Shown here piece after piece: positions 53,955-62,965 of a stretch of 64,000 bases of DNA. Below the pieces are notes generated by a model. That model was not told where the DNA came from. It saw nothing but the letters and a program-made list of their open reading frames with translations, and made no database searches. The stretch is taken from contig CAWAXG010000075.1 of the NCBI GenBank assembly GCA_963785755.1, positions 558,001-622,000 of the forward strand, read 5' to 3'. The stretch is from JACCXG01 sp963785755 (GTDB lineage Bacteria; Acidobacteriota; Vicinamibacteria; Vicinamibacterales; 2-12-FULL-66-21). Numbering within the stretch: the first letter of the stretch is position 1; each line of letters opens with the position of its first letter. The position numbers and the translations under genes are program-made.

Positions 53955-54269
53955 CAGGCCTGCGGTTTAAGACGACGCCTGCGTGGGAATGGCTTCAAGA
54001 ACAGTACCGCCGCCGCTCAAAGCCCAAGTGCCGGCGCTCGGGCGATCTGACCGCTGAAAATTCAGATCTACCCCCGATGTCCGCCGCCGGGACTGGGCTG
54101 TTCGCAACTGAACAGAACAAAATCCCGTCACTAATTACAAGCCAGTGATAATAAAGAACTTGCGAGCGGTCGTCACACGGCATGCGACTGGCTCCTTCAC
54201 CTGGGTGACAGCCAGATCCGGCCCCTCGAGCCATGGTACCGGGTCGGGGGCTGCGAGGAAACAGAAGAT
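53955..54269. other. Intergenic region with a possible insertion-sequence scar
   Basis: No conserved gene. A short frame (EQYRRRSKPKCRRSGDL) is followed by TGACCGCTGAAAATTCAGA, which looks to me like the end region of an IS21-like element, but no transposase or matching second end is present. AT content rises near 54110-54160. This may be the upstream control region of the permease gene. Confidence 0.3.
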
Positions 54270-56681
54270 ATGGCGATTCAGATTGCGCAGGACGTCCGGT
54301 ACGCGTTCCGTCTCCTTCTGAAGACACCGGCGTTCTCGGGAGTTGCCGTCCTCACTCTTGCCCTCGGCATCGGCGCGAACACCGCGATCTTCTCCGTCGT
54401 GTACGCGCTGCTCATCGCGCCACTGCCGTATCCGCAGCCGGATCGGCTTGTGATGGTCTGGCAGGACATGCGGGCACAGGGCGGGCCCGAGCGCGAGTGG
54501 GGAACGCCGGGCAACTACTTCGATTGGGCCCGCGACACCGATACGTTCGCCGGCCTCGCGGCGATGACCGGGTGGGGACCCGCGCTGACGGGGACCAGCG
54601 AGCCTGAATCACTCTCTGGCGAGCAGGTCACGCACACCTACTTCAACGTGCTCGGCGTCCGGCCCGCGCTCGGACGTACTTTCACCCCGCAAGAAGATGT
54701 CCCCAATGCCCCGAGGGTCGTCGTCCTCTCGCACGGGCTCTGGCAGCGGCGGTTCGCAACCGATCCGAAGATCATCGGCCGGATGATCACGCTTGGCGGT
54801 CAGCCGCACGAAGTGATCGGAATCATGCCGGCGGGCTTTCGGCCGGCCGTGCTGCAGACCGCGGAATTATGGCGGCCGCTGCGCCTGAACGCGGGCAATC
54901 CTTCTCGCGGCGCCGTCGTGCTGCGGATCATCGGACGCCTTGCCCCGGCGATCACGTTCACACAGGCGCAAGCCTCGACGCGGGCGCTCGCGACACGGTT
55001 AGAGCAGGCGTACCCGAATTGGAATACCAAGGTCGGCATTCACGTGAATACCCTGCACGATCAGGCCGTTGGCAGCTTTCGCACGGGTCTGCTCGTGCTG
55101 ATGGGCGCCGTCGCGTTCGTACTGCTGATCGCCTGCGTGAACATCGCGAATCTGCTGCTGGCGCGTGCGTCCTCTCGGGCGCGCGAAGTGGCGGTCCGCC
55201 TGACGCTTGGCGCTTCGCGGAGCCGCGTGATCCGTCAACTGCTGACCGAGAGCCTGCTCCTCGCCTTCGTCGGCGGAATCGCGGGCGTGCTGGTCGCGTC
55301 CTGGGGAGTCGACGCTCTGCTTGCCATCGATCCCGCTGCCGCCACGGCGACGCATGAGATCGGAGTGAACCTTCCCGCCCTCGGCTTCACAGCAGCGGTC
55401 ACGCTGCTGACGGGCCTGCTGTTCGGAATCATGCCCGCGTTCCAGGTGTCTGGACGAGAGTTCACACGCGCGTTGAAGGATGGTGGCCGCAGTTCGGCCG
55501 GAGCCGGCGGTCGCCGCTTACGACGTGGCCTGATCGTCTGTGAGACCGCGGTTGCGCTCGTGCTCCTGGTCGGCGGCGGACTGCTGATGCGCACGCTCGT
55601 CCGCTTGCAGGCGGTCGATCTCGGATTCACGCCCGATGGCATCGTCGCCGGATTCGTGCTACCGCCTCAGCCCAAGTACCCGACGGCCGAGCATCGGATC
55701 GCCTTCTACGATCGCGTGCTCGAGCGCGTCGCGGCGGTGCCTGGCGTAGAGCGCGCGGCGTTGACGTCCGTGGTCCCGCTGACCGGCGATTCCGACATGT
55801 CCTTCCTGATCGAAGGGCGGCCTGCTGCCCAAGGCGCGGATCAGGACCCGGTAACCTGGTATCGCATCATCAGCCGGGAGTATTTCGAGACGATCGGCAT
55901 TCCGATTCGGCGCGGGCGCAACATCGAGCCGCGAGAGCGGACGCCGGCGGTCCTCATCAACGAAGCGCTCGCGCGCAAATACTGGCCGGGTGAGGATCCG
56001 CTCGGCCGGCGTGTTCGCTTCAGCTCGAGAGATGACGCGCCATGGTTCACGATCGTCGGGGTCGCCGGAGACGTGAAGCGACGTGGGGCCCGCGATGGTG
56101 TGGACGGCGAGATGTATCTTCCGTACTGGCATTTCACGGAAGCCGGCATCAACGTCGTCGCGAAATCCGCGATTACGGGCGAGTCGTTGTTCGAGCCGCT
56201 GCGTCAGGCCGTTCGTGAAGTCGATCCGGACATGCCGGTCGCCGGCCTGACGACCATGTCACAACTGGTGGGTGAGTCGATTCAGCAGCCCCGGTTCATC
56301 GCTGGGGTCGTCGGCGCGTTCGCGACTGTGGCGCTGCTGCTGGCGGCCGTCGGCATCTACGGGGTGATGTCGTACGGCGTGGCGCAGCGACTGCCGGAGA
56401 TCGGGATCCGGGTCGCCCTGGGCGCCACCCGTCATGACGTGCTGACGCTCATCATGGGCGACGGCCTTCGCCTGACGGCGCTCGGCATCGCGATTGGAAC
56501 CGCGGGCGCGCTCGTCGTGACTCGCAGCATGAACACGCTGCTCTTTGGCGTCGGGTGGGCGGATCCCCTCACGCTGGCTGCCACGACGATTCTCGTGCTG
56601 ATTGTGGCGGCAGCGGCCAGCCTGGTGCCGGCGCGCCGCGCCACGCGGGCTGATCCGATGACTGCCCTTCGGGCGGAGTAA
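54270..56681 (+). CDS. ADOP-type MacB/FtsX permease 4
   Basis: 803 residues, ATG start with AGGA upstream. Same order as the three permeases at 31-38 kb: an IQIAQDVRYAFRLLLKTPAF entry helix, MacB domain, FtsX unit 1 (CVNIANLLLARASSRAREVA), second periplasmic domain and FtsX unit 2 ending VPARRATRADPMTALRAE. Unlike those it is followed 79 bases later by a MacB-like ATPase gene, so this copy is not strictly an orphan and may be the active pair partner for others. Confidence 0.92.
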   Translation: MAIQIAQDVRYAFRLLLKTPAFSGVAVLTLALGIGANTAIFSVVYALLIAPLPYPQPDRLVMVWQDMRAQGGPEREWGTPGNYFDWARDTDTFAGLAAMTGWGPALTGTSEPESLSGEQVTHTYFNVLGVRPALGRTFTPQEDVPNAPRVVVLSHGLWQRRFATDPKIIGRMITLGGQPHEVIGIMPAGFRPAVLQTAELWRPLRLNAGNPSRGAVVLRIIGRLAPAITFTQAQASTRALATRLEQAYPNWNTKVGIHVNTLHDQAVGSFRTGLLVLMGAVAFVLLIACVNIANLLLARASSRAREVAVRLTLGASRSRVIRQLLTESLLLAFVGGIAGVLVASWGVDALLAIDPAAATATHEIGVNLPALGFTAAVTLLTGLLFGIMPAFQVSGREFTRALKDGGRSSAGAGGRRLRRGLIVCETAVALVLLVGGGLLMRTLVRLQAVDLGFTPDGIVAGFVLPPQPKYPTAEHRIAFYDRVLERVAAVPGVERAALTSVVPLTGDSDMSFLIEGRPAAQGADQDPVTWYRIISREYFETIGIPIRRGRNIEPRERTPAVLINEALARKYWPGEDPLGRRVRFSSRDDAPWFTIVGVAGDVKRRGARDGVDGEMYLPYWHFTEAGINVVAKSAITGESLFEPLRQAVREVDPDMPVAGLTTMSQLVGESIQQPRFIAGVVGAFATVALLLAAVGIYGVMSYGVAQRLPEIGIRVALGATRHDVLTLIMGDGLRLTALGIAIGTAGALVVTRSMNTLLFGVGWADPLTLAATTILVLIVAAAASLVPARRATRADPMTALRAE

Positions 56682-56760
56682 GATAAAGATGTACTCGGAT
56701 AAAATCGCTAGAAACCGATAGTCCTGGAAGCCCGTCTAACTGGCGAAAGGTTCTGACCAC

Positions 56761-57507
56761 ATGGCGTTTTTCTCTCGTTCTCCCCAGCCGGTCCCGGCAC
56801 CCGATTCGCTTCCTTCGGATGTGGCGTTCGCGCCAAATGCGTTGTTCGCCCTGCGCAACATCGAGAAGTCGTATGCGCACGGCACCAGCCGGACCTACGT
56901 GCTCCGGCGGATCAACGTCGATGTCAAGGAAGGCGAGTTCGTCTCCATCATGGGGCCGTCTGGCGCCGGCAAGTCGACGCTGCTGCACATCATCGGCATG
57001 CACGACAGCGCCTGGACCGGCGAGTACTATTTCCTCGATCAGCCGGTCCACAAGCTCGGCGCCAAGGAACGGGCGAAGCTCCACAAGCAATACATCGGCT
57101 TCGTATTTCAGAGCTACCACCTGCTCGATCACCTGACGGTGTACGAGAACCTCGACATCCCGCTCTCCTATCGCGACATCAAGAAATCCGAACGCGAGAG
57201 CATGGTGTGCGACATCCTCGACAAGTTCGCGATCGTCGGAAAGAAGGATCTCTATCCGAATCAGCTGTCGGGTGGCCAGCAGCAGCTCGTCGCCGTCGCG
57301 CGGGCGGTGATCTCCAATCCGAGAGTCATCCTGGCGGACGAGCCGACCGGCAACCTGCATACTAGTCAGGGCAAGGAGATCATGGAGCTCTTCAGGAAAC
57401 TGAACGAGGGTGGAACGACGATCATTCAGGTGACGCACTCGGAGGCGAATGCGGCGTACGGCAGCCGGATCATTCAGCTGCGCGACGGCTGGATCGTCGA
57501 CGAGTAG
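56761..57507 (+). CDS. MacB/LolD-type ABC transporter ATPase
   Basis: 248 residues. Walker A GPSGAGKST, Q-loop FQSYHLLDHLTV, signature LSGGQQQLVAVARA, Walker B VILADEPTGNL and switch His in QVTHSEANA. The first 30 residues are an unusual proline-rich lead. LolD/MacB ATPases power mechanotransmission of lipoproteins or drugs through MacB-like permeases. It is the only ATPase of that class in the window and sits directly after permease 4, and could serve all four. A bidirectional terminator follows. Confidence 0.92.
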   Translation: MAFFSRSPQPVPAPDSLPSDVAFAPNALFALRNIEKSYAHGTSRTYVLRRINVDVKEGEFVSIMGPSGAGKSTLLHIIGMHDSAWTGEYYFLDQPVHKLGAKERAKLHKQYIGFVFQSYHLLDHLTVYENLDIPLSYRDIKKSERESMVCDILDKFAIVGKKDLYPNQLSGGQQQLVAVARAVISNPRVILADEPTGNLHTSQGKEIMELFRKLNEGGTTIIQVTHSEANAAYGSRIIQLRDGWIVDE

Positions 57508-57550
57508 CTCCTCGCAGCGGACCGCGCCGTCCGCGCTTTCGACCGTACAT

Positions 57551-57589
57551 GACAACAGGCCGGTTCCTCGAAGGAACCGGCCCGTTGTC
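57551..57589. terminator. Bidirectional terminator between ATPase and RRM genes
   Basis: GGCCGGTTCC and GGAACCGGCC pair over a TCGAA loop (57558-57582), extended by GACAAC/GTTGTC outside one mismatch. It lies between convergent genes with CGTTT on the plus side, so it can stop both. Confidence 0.8.
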
Positions 57590-57591
57590 GT

Positions 57592-57966
57592 TTACCACCG
57601 CGGTTCTTTGCGCCGCCCGCCGAAGTCGTCGCCGTAACCGCCGCCGCCGCGGTTACCGCCGCCTGACCCTCCGAAACCACCGCCGCGGCCGCGCCCGCCG
57701 CCGCCAAATCCACCTTCAGGCTTTGGTCGCGCTTCGTTGACCACCAGCGCCCGTCCATCCAGCTGGTGCTCGTGCAGCTCAGTGATGGCCCGCTGCGCTT
57801 CCTCGTCGGTGCTCATCTCCACGAACGCGAACCCTCGCGCCCGCCCGGTCGCCATGTCTCGCATCACGCGGACGTTGTCCACTTTGCCAGCACGACTGAA
57901 CAGTTCGGTGAGCTGATCCTCGGACGAGGAATACGGTAGGTTGCCGACGTAGAGTCTCCTGCCCAT
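57592..57966 (-). CDS. RRM RNA-binding protein, glycine-rich
   Basis: 124 residues from the ATG at 57966. One RRM domain (about 3-78) carries RNP2 LYVGNL and RNP1 RGFAFVEM at the right spacing, then a Gly/Arg/Asn tail (FGGGGRGRGGGFGGSGGG). This is the bacterial and cyanobacterial Rbp type, linked to cold and stress mRNA binding. A weak in-frame GTG four codons upstream, next to AGGA, is an alternative. It is convergent to the ATPase gene. Confidence 0.93.
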   Translation of the reverse strand: MGRRLYVGNLPYSSSEDQLTELFSRAGKVDNVRVMRDMATGRARGFAFVEMSTDEEAQRAITELHEHQLDGRALVVNEARPKPEGGFGGGGRGRGGGFGGSGGGNRGGGGYGDDFGGRRKEPRW

Positions 57967-58205
57967 GCTGTCATTCACTCCTGCCAAAAATGACGCGCGA
58001 TGTTGATCCTCCACGAGCGCGAACCGCTTCCGCGCATCAGCGGCAGCACCCTGACAAGCTCACGCGGCTTGCTGCGGTCTCCTCCGGCCGGCTGCAGGTC
58101 ACGGGGCGGGCTCTCATTCCTGTGTCATTAAGCAGAATACATGCCGACGGCCCGGTTCCGCCGGCACGGTTGCCCCGGCCGCATCCCACCCGGTAGAGTG
58201 CAAAG

Positions 58206-59099
58206 ATGATCAGGCCAGTGGCAGGAATCGTAATTGCCCTGCCCCTCCTTCCGATTGCGTGCGCGCGAGAGCACGTCCGCGAATTCGAGCTCCGCGGGCA
58301 GGTGCTGTCTGTGGACCTAGCCCGTCAGGAAGTGACGATCAAGCACGAGGATATTCCGCAGTTCATGCCCGGAATGACCATGGCGTTCAAGGTGGCGAGC
58401 CCGGGTCTCCTCGACGGCCGCCAGCGTGGCGACCTGGTCAAAGCGACGCTCGTCCTCCGTGACACGCAGCCGCATCTGCGTACGCTCGAACGCATCGGGT
58501 TCGCGCCCCTTTCCGAAGCTGAGATGGCGTCGCGGGTCCCGGCGACTCTTGCTCCCGGCGAACCCGTGGCTGACGCCGCATTCATCGACGAGCGCGGGAG
58601 GTCCCGGCGGTTGACCGACTGGCAAGGGCAGGTTCTGGCCGTCACGTTCATATACACTCGCTGTCCACTACCCAACTTCTGTCCTCTCATGGATCGCCAT
58701 TTCAGGACCGTTCAGGATCGTGTCCGCACCGACGCCGCGCTGGCTGGCAGTGTGCGCCTGTTGTCGGTGACGTTCGACCCCCGCTACGACACGCCGGCCG
58801 TTCTTCACGAGCACGCGGCGAAACTGCACGCCGACCCGGCGATCTGGAGTTTCGTGACGGGACAGGCTGACGAACTCGAGAAGTTCGGGTCGCAGTTCGG
58901 CGTGTCGATTCTGCGGGAGGGAGGGACCGAGCAGGAGATCGTGCACAATCTACGAACGGCAGTCATCGACGCGACGGGACGGCTCGTCACCGTCCTCAAC
59001 GGCAGCGAGTGGGCGCCATCGGATTTGCTGACGGCGCTCGTGAACGCGCGCCGGACTTCGGCTCCGGACGGCACTGCCACCGCAGGCCGACCGCGCTGA
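58206..59099 (+). CDS. SCO1/SenC copper protein with CusF-like domain
   Basis: 297 residues. A signal peptide ends in a possible lipobox (PIACAR, Cys19). The CusF-like copper domain (about 28-95) has the Met-rich PQFMPGMTMAFKV. The SCO domain (about 110-280) is a thioredoxin fold with FIYTRCPLPNFCP, a CX5C pair (Cys157/Cys163) rather than the classic CX3C, and the distal His in VHNLRTAVID. It should bind copper for cytochrome oxidase assembly or thiol redox. Expected length for this fused group is about 290. A hypothetical gene follows after one base. Confidence 0.9.
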   Translation: MIRPVAGIVIALPLLPIACAREHVREFELRGQVLSVDLARQEVTIKHEDIPQFMPGMTMAFKVASPGLLDGRQRGDLVKATLVLRDTQPHLRTLERIGFAPLSEAEMASRVPATLAPGEPVADAAFIDERGRSRRLTDWQGQVLAVTFIYTRCPLPNFCPLMDRHFRTVQDRVRTDAALAGSVRLLSVTFDPRYDTPAVLHEHAAKLHADPAIWSFVTGQADELEKFGSQFGVSILREGGTEQEIVHNLRTAVIDATGRLVTVLNGSEWAPSDLLTALVNARRTSAPDGTATAGRPR

Positions 59100-59100
59100 C

Positions 59101-59772
59101 ATGAGCGGGCGCCCGAAGCCTTCCGACTTCACTCCCGCCGAGCGACGCATCATAAACCGGCTGCGAACGCCGTCGGCGGTTCAGCGCTATCTGAACGACC
59201 TGCCCTACAACAACGAGCCTCGTGGAGCAACGCTCCGGAGCTTCAGGGGCGTCGTGCGGCACGGCTCGGCACACTGCCTGGAAGCCGCCCTCTCAGCCGC
59301 GGTGATCCTCGAGCAGCACGGCTATCCTCCCCTGGTTCTCAGCTTCGAGTCGATCGACCACCTCGATCATGTCCTCTTCGTCTATCGAACCGCGACCGGC
59401 TGGGGATCTGTCGCCCGCTCGCGTGACCCGGGACTTCACGGCCGCAAGCCGGTCTTCACCAGGCCGCGAAATCTTGCCCTCAGCTATGTCGATCCTTACG
59501 TAGATTTCACCGGCCGAATCACGGCCTATGAGGTCGTGGATCTCGCTGCGATGGGTGACTACGACTGGCGTCTGTCACCACGCAATGTCTGGAAGGTGGA
59601 GCGGGTTCTGCTCGACTGGCCCCACAGAGCGATCCGGACGTCGAACCGCCGCATCGCGACGCTGCGGGCGCGATACCGCGCATTCAGGAAGGAACATCCG
59701 GACTGCAAGCCCGTGTACTACGCCCGGCGGGATCGCTGGTCTCCGATCCCAGCAGAGTTCGCCTGTCCGTAG
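59101..59772 (+). CDS. Transglutaminase-like protein of unknown function
   Basis: 223 residues. HGSAHCLEAALSAAVILEQH holds a Cys at the start of a helix, as in transglutaminase/papain folds, and IDHLDHVLFVY supplies His 96 after a beta strand. The Asp that would complete the triad is probably within WGSVARSRDPGLHGR. No signal peptide. The start is one base after the SCO stop, so it is likely co-transcribed. The fold is inferred from motif order; I am not certain of a family. Confidence 0.55.
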   Translation: MSGRPKPSDFTPAERRIINRLRTPSAVQRYLNDLPYNNEPRGATLRSFRGVVRHGSAHCLEAALSAAVILEQHGYPPLVLSFESIDHLDHVLFVYRTATGWGSVARSRDPGLHGRKPVFTRPRNLALSYVDPYVDFTGRITAYEVVDLAAMGDYDWRLSPRNVWKVERVLLDWPHRAIRTSNRRIATLRARYRAFRKEHPDCKPVYYARRDRWSPIPAEFACP

Positions 59773-59783
59773 TCCCAGTGCCG

Positions 59784-60083
59784 CTAGTCGAGATCGAAGT
59801 CTCGCGTGGGCTTCGTGATCGGCTCCTGATGTGCCTGCCGCAATGCCTCTTCGAATCGCCGGGACAGGGCATCGCCTCGGGTTTTCTCCGCGGCGACCGA
59901 GTCCTGGAAAATGGCTTCGCGCCGCGCGGCTTCCTGAGCCAGGATCCGCTCCGCATCGCTCAGTTCGGGGCGATCGCCACGCACCGGCTCTTCGTGGCGG
60001 ACGATCCGGCGCAGATTGGAATCCACCACGAGCTTCGCCTGGCAGCACGGGCAGATGGTCTCGAATTCCGATTTCAGTGTCAT
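59784..60083 (-). CDS. Small zinc-ribbon-like protein with coiled coil
   Basis: 99 residues from the ATG at 60083, with GGAGG seven bases upstream; a GTG 24 bases earlier lies across that site. The opening has a CPCC pair (about 12-15) like half of a zinc ribbon, then a charged helical part (ERILAQEAARREAIFQDSVA) that should form a coiled coil. A second cysteine pair is missing, so metal would need dimerisation. Family unknown. It is convergent to the previous gene. Confidence 0.6.
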   Translation of the reverse strand: MTLKSEFETICPCCQAKLVVDSNLRRIVRHEEPVRGDRPELSDAERILAQEAARREAIFQDSVAAEKTRGDALSRRFEEALRQAHQEPITKPTRDFDLD

Positions 60084-60165
60084 GCCGACCTCCAAGGGTC
60101 GTGTCACCCGGGCCGCAGCGGCGCGAGCCTCGAGCGCCTGGTCGAACGGAGCTTATGATATCCCC

Positions 60166-61875
60166 ATGTCTGTGAACGCCGCGGCCGGACTGCTTCTGGC
60201 CAGCGTGCTTTTCACGAGTATCGCTCTGGAGCCGTTCGGATCGGAGCAGAGTTCCGGCACCGAGCGGCCGACGGCGCAGCTGCAGCCGCGGCGCGCCGCC
60301 GGGGCGGCATCGGTCGCCGGCACGGTGGTGAACGACGAAGGCGGTCCGCTCAGTCGCGCTCGCGTCACGCTGCGATCGGCCTTGCTGCCCGAGCCCCGAG
60401 TCCTGGTGACGGACGGCATGGGGCGCTTCAGTTTCGATCGGCTGCCGGCAGGCGACTACGAACTCAGCTTCATCCGCACCGGATACGCGCTGTCGCATGC
60501 GTCAGGCGGGCCAGCGAGAGCTGTCGCGGTCAGGCTGCGAGAGGGTGAGACGCGCACGGGACTGAGCATCGCCCTTCGCCGCGCCGGCATCATTCCGGGC
60601 AGACTTCTGGATGAAGACGGCACGCCGCTGGCCGGTGCCGAGATTGAAGCGCTGTCGTTGCGCACCGCCGACGGACGACAGTCGACGTCGGTCGTCGCCG
60701 CCGCGCGATCCGACGATCGCGGCGAGTTCCGGCTGACCGGGCTTCCGGCCGGTCAGTACGTCGTCCTCGCCCGCGACCCGGCGTTCAACGTCGTCGGCGA
60801 CGAGACCGGCGCTTTGCGCTACGCGCCAACCTACTATCCGGGCGCCGCCTTGGCCACGGATGCTCAGCCGGTCACGGTCACGGAAGGGCGCGAGTCCTCG
60901 CAGCTGGAGTTCCGACTGCGCCTCGCGCACCCGGCGCGACTCGCCGGTACGATGCTGCCGAAGGATCGCCGCCCCTTGCTGAGCGGCGCGGTCATCCTGC
61001 TGCCACGCGACGCCACCCTCGCCACCGCGCTGCCATCGGAGGACGTCGAAATCCTGCCGGACGGCAGGTTCACGTTCCGGAACGTTGCCCCGGGCCGGTA
61101 CCAGATCCGGGCGCGCGCTGAAATTGGTGCCAAGGAACCGATGTTGTTCGGAACCTATGCGGTGGTCGTGGACTTTCACGATGTCGTCAACATTGCGATG
61201 CCGCTCGCCCCCGGAGCATCGCTCCACGGCACGCTCGAATGGGATCCGACGTCGGCCGCACCACCCAGGAACCCGTCCGGATTGCGCGTCCGCGCGCCGT
61301 TCGCCGACGGCAGCAGTTTCGGAGACTCACTGACGGGTGAAGTCACCGCTCCTGGAAGCTTCGCAATCCGGGGGGTCATGCCGGGCGCCCATTACATCGC
61401 CGTCGAGGGCCTGCCGCAGCCGTGGGCTGTGATCGCCGTGCATCTTCGGGGACGCAACGTCATCGATCAGCCGACGGAGCTCATCGAAGGGGAGACTCTC
61501 CGGGACGTGAGGATTGTCGTGTCGGCTTCGACCGGCGAGGTGAGCGGTTCGGTGCGCGACAAGAGCGGACAACCCGCAGAGGATGCGCTGGTGATGACCC
61601 TTCCGCCATCCTCGCACCTGTCGTCTCCGGCGAGCCCCCGGTTCCGCACGACGCGGACGGACAAAGACGGGAAGTATCGCGTCGGCGGCCTGCCGGCTGG
61701 CGACTACCGGGTCGCCGCCGTGTCAGGGATCGACGAGCTCGTGGCGCAACGGCGCGAATGGCTCGATCGAGTCGGTACAGCCGCCACACCTTTCAACGTC
61801 GTCGGCAAGGACGTTCGTACGCTCGATCTCACCGCCATTGACGCTGCGACCATGGTTTCGACCGTCACCCGCTGA
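60166..61875 (+). CDS. Carboxypeptidase-regulatory-like repeat protein, exported
   Basis: 569 residues from the ATG at 60166 with a signal peptide (about 1-21). Several CarboxypepD_reg/Ig-like beta domains: SVAGTVVNDEGGPLSRARVT with VTDGMGRFSFDRLPAGDYEL; IIPGRLLDEDGTPLAGAEIE with SDDRGEFRLTGLPAGQYVV; and a last one with VSGSVRDKSGQPAEDALVM. Such proteins hold sugars or attach to the outer surface; no catalytic site is visible. The stop overlaps the next ATG (TGATG), so a short downstream gene is co-translated. Confidence 0.87.
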   Translation: MSVNAAAGLLLASVLFTSIALEPFGSEQSSGTERPTAQLQPRRAAGAASVAGTVVNDEGGPLSRARVTLRSALLPEPRVLVTDGMGRFSFDRLPAGDYELSFIRTGYALSHASGGPARAVAVRLREGETRTGLSIALRRAGIIPGRLLDEDGTPLAGAEIEALSLRTADGRQSTSVVAAARSDDRGEFRLTGLPAGQYVVLARDPAFNVVGDETGALRYAPTYYPGAALATDAQPVTVTEGRESSQLEFRLRLAHPARLAGTMLPKDRRPLLSGAVILLPRDATLATALPSEDVEILPDGRFTFRNVAPGRYQIRARAEIGAKEPMLFGTYAVVVDFHDVVNIAMPLAPGASLHGTLEWDPTSAAPPRNPSGLRVRAPFADGSSFGDSLTGEVTAPGSFAIRGVMPGAHYIAVEGLPQPWAVIAVHLRGRNVIDQPTELIEGETLRDVRIVVSASTGEVSGSVRDKSGQPAEDALVMTLPPSSHLSSPASPRFRTTRTDKDGKYRVGGLPAGDYRVAAVSGIDELVAQRREWLDRVGTAATPFNVVGKDVRTLDLTAIDAATMVSTVTR

Positions 61876-62094
61876 TGGCCTGGCAGGAGTTCCCAGGGGG
61901 ACTCATTCCTCGTCTGGCTGGTGCTCGTTTTCCTGTTCAGCCCGCACCTCAACTATCACCGGAGCCGCCGGGCATCGGTCCACTCCGAGGACTTTCTCCG
62001 CCCGTTTCAATCGACCTTTCAGGGAGCGCTCCGTCACGGCAGCCGGGTCACGATCATGGGCCCGTTCGTCTGGATTCTGGAGCGGCAGCAGTGA
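61875..62094 (+). CDS. Small one-helix membrane protein (frameshifted)
   Basis: An ATG at 61875 overlaps the previous stop. The frame reads MAWQEFPG and then breaks in a run of five G (61896-61900). With four G it continues as D-S-F-L-V-W-L-V-L-V-F-L-F, a membrane helix, then LNYHRSRRASVHSEDFLRPF and ends at a TGA overlapping the GTG of the next gene. That gives 72 residues, coupled at both ends, which makes it a convincing small gene. Family unknown. Shorter ORF limits miss it. Confidence 0.55.
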
Positions 62095-62844
62095 CCGAGT
62101 ACAAAGTCACACCGGCGTCGGCGTCCGTCGACGTCAGAATCGCGACCTACAACATTCACCGCTGCCGCGGCATGGATCGCCGTACCGCACCGCACCGCAT
62201 CGTCGAGGTCCTGCGCGACATCGATGCCGACGTCGTGGCGCTGCAGGAAGTGATCGGGGCCGGACCGGCTGGAGCCGGACAGGCCGAAGAGATCGGCGCG
62301 GCGGTCGGCATGGGCTGGGTGATGACCTCGGTCCGCCATCTCCGGCGTCACCTGTTCGGCAACGTCGTGCTGAGCCGCTTCCCCATCGTGCATCACAGCC
62401 AGTACCGACCTGTCGTGGCGCACCTGCGAGGCGCGGGCGTGTCAGCGCGCCGATCTCGATCTCGGCCAGGGCCGCATCCTGCATGTCTACAACGTGCATC
62501 TCGGCACCGCCGTGCTCGAACGGCGCTACCAGGCGCCGCGGCTCGCCTGGTACGTTCACGATCATCGCGTCCACGGCCCGAAAGTGATTCTGGGCGACTT
62601 CAATGAGTGGATGCGCGGACTCGCGACAAAGACCCTGAGCTCGCTGTTCGACAGCATCGACATCCACGGTCATCTCAAGCGGCGCCGGACCTATCCCGGC
62701 CTCTTCCCGGTTCTTCATCTCGATCACATCTACTACGAGGGCGACGTCCTCGTCCGCAGCGTCGAGCTGCCGCGCACGCGAAAGGCGTTGATCGCGTCGG
62801 ATCATCTGCCGCTCGTCGCCAACCTTCGCATCGGGTTCAAGTAG
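62091..62844 (+). CDS. EEP-family endonuclease/exonuclease/phosphatase (frameshifted)
   Basis: About 250 residues from the GTG at 62091. The EEP core shows VRIATYNIHRCRGMD (Asn), DADVVALQE (Glu), the VYNVHLGT and ILGDFNEW blocks and the ending IASDHLPLVANL with the catalytic Asp-His. Metal-dependent phosphoesterases of this kind act on DNA, lipids or phosphosugars; it has no signal, so it is cytosolic. One extra C at 62405/62406 (CAGTACCGACC) breaks the frame; without it the join reads Q-Y-D-L-S-W-R-T-C-E-A. Both halves are otherwise intact. Confidence 0.82.
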
Positions 62845-62905
62845 CCGATCGCTCGCCTGGAACGGGGACTGCGGCCGCGCCTCCACGGCCGCCGTCGGCG
62901 GCATA

Positions 62906-62935
62906 TTGACGAGTTCGATATCTGAGTGATATCAT
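62906..62935 (+). promoter_or_regulatory. Promoter with overlapping GATATC dyad before the SPFH gene
   Basis: TTGACG and TATCAT are separated by 18 bases, close to sigma-70 consensus. GATATC-TGAGT-GATATC (62917-62933) covers the spacer end and most of the -10 box, as a repressor site would. GAGAGGAG lies six bases before the ATG at 62966. Confidence 0.7.
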
Positions 62936-62965
62936 TTCGACATCACTGACCGAGAGGAGTCGACA

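Noticed and set aside
53990..54100. Active insertion sequence before permease 4
   Set aside because: Only a short transposase-like tail and one end-like motif are seen; there is no transposase gene, second end or target duplication.
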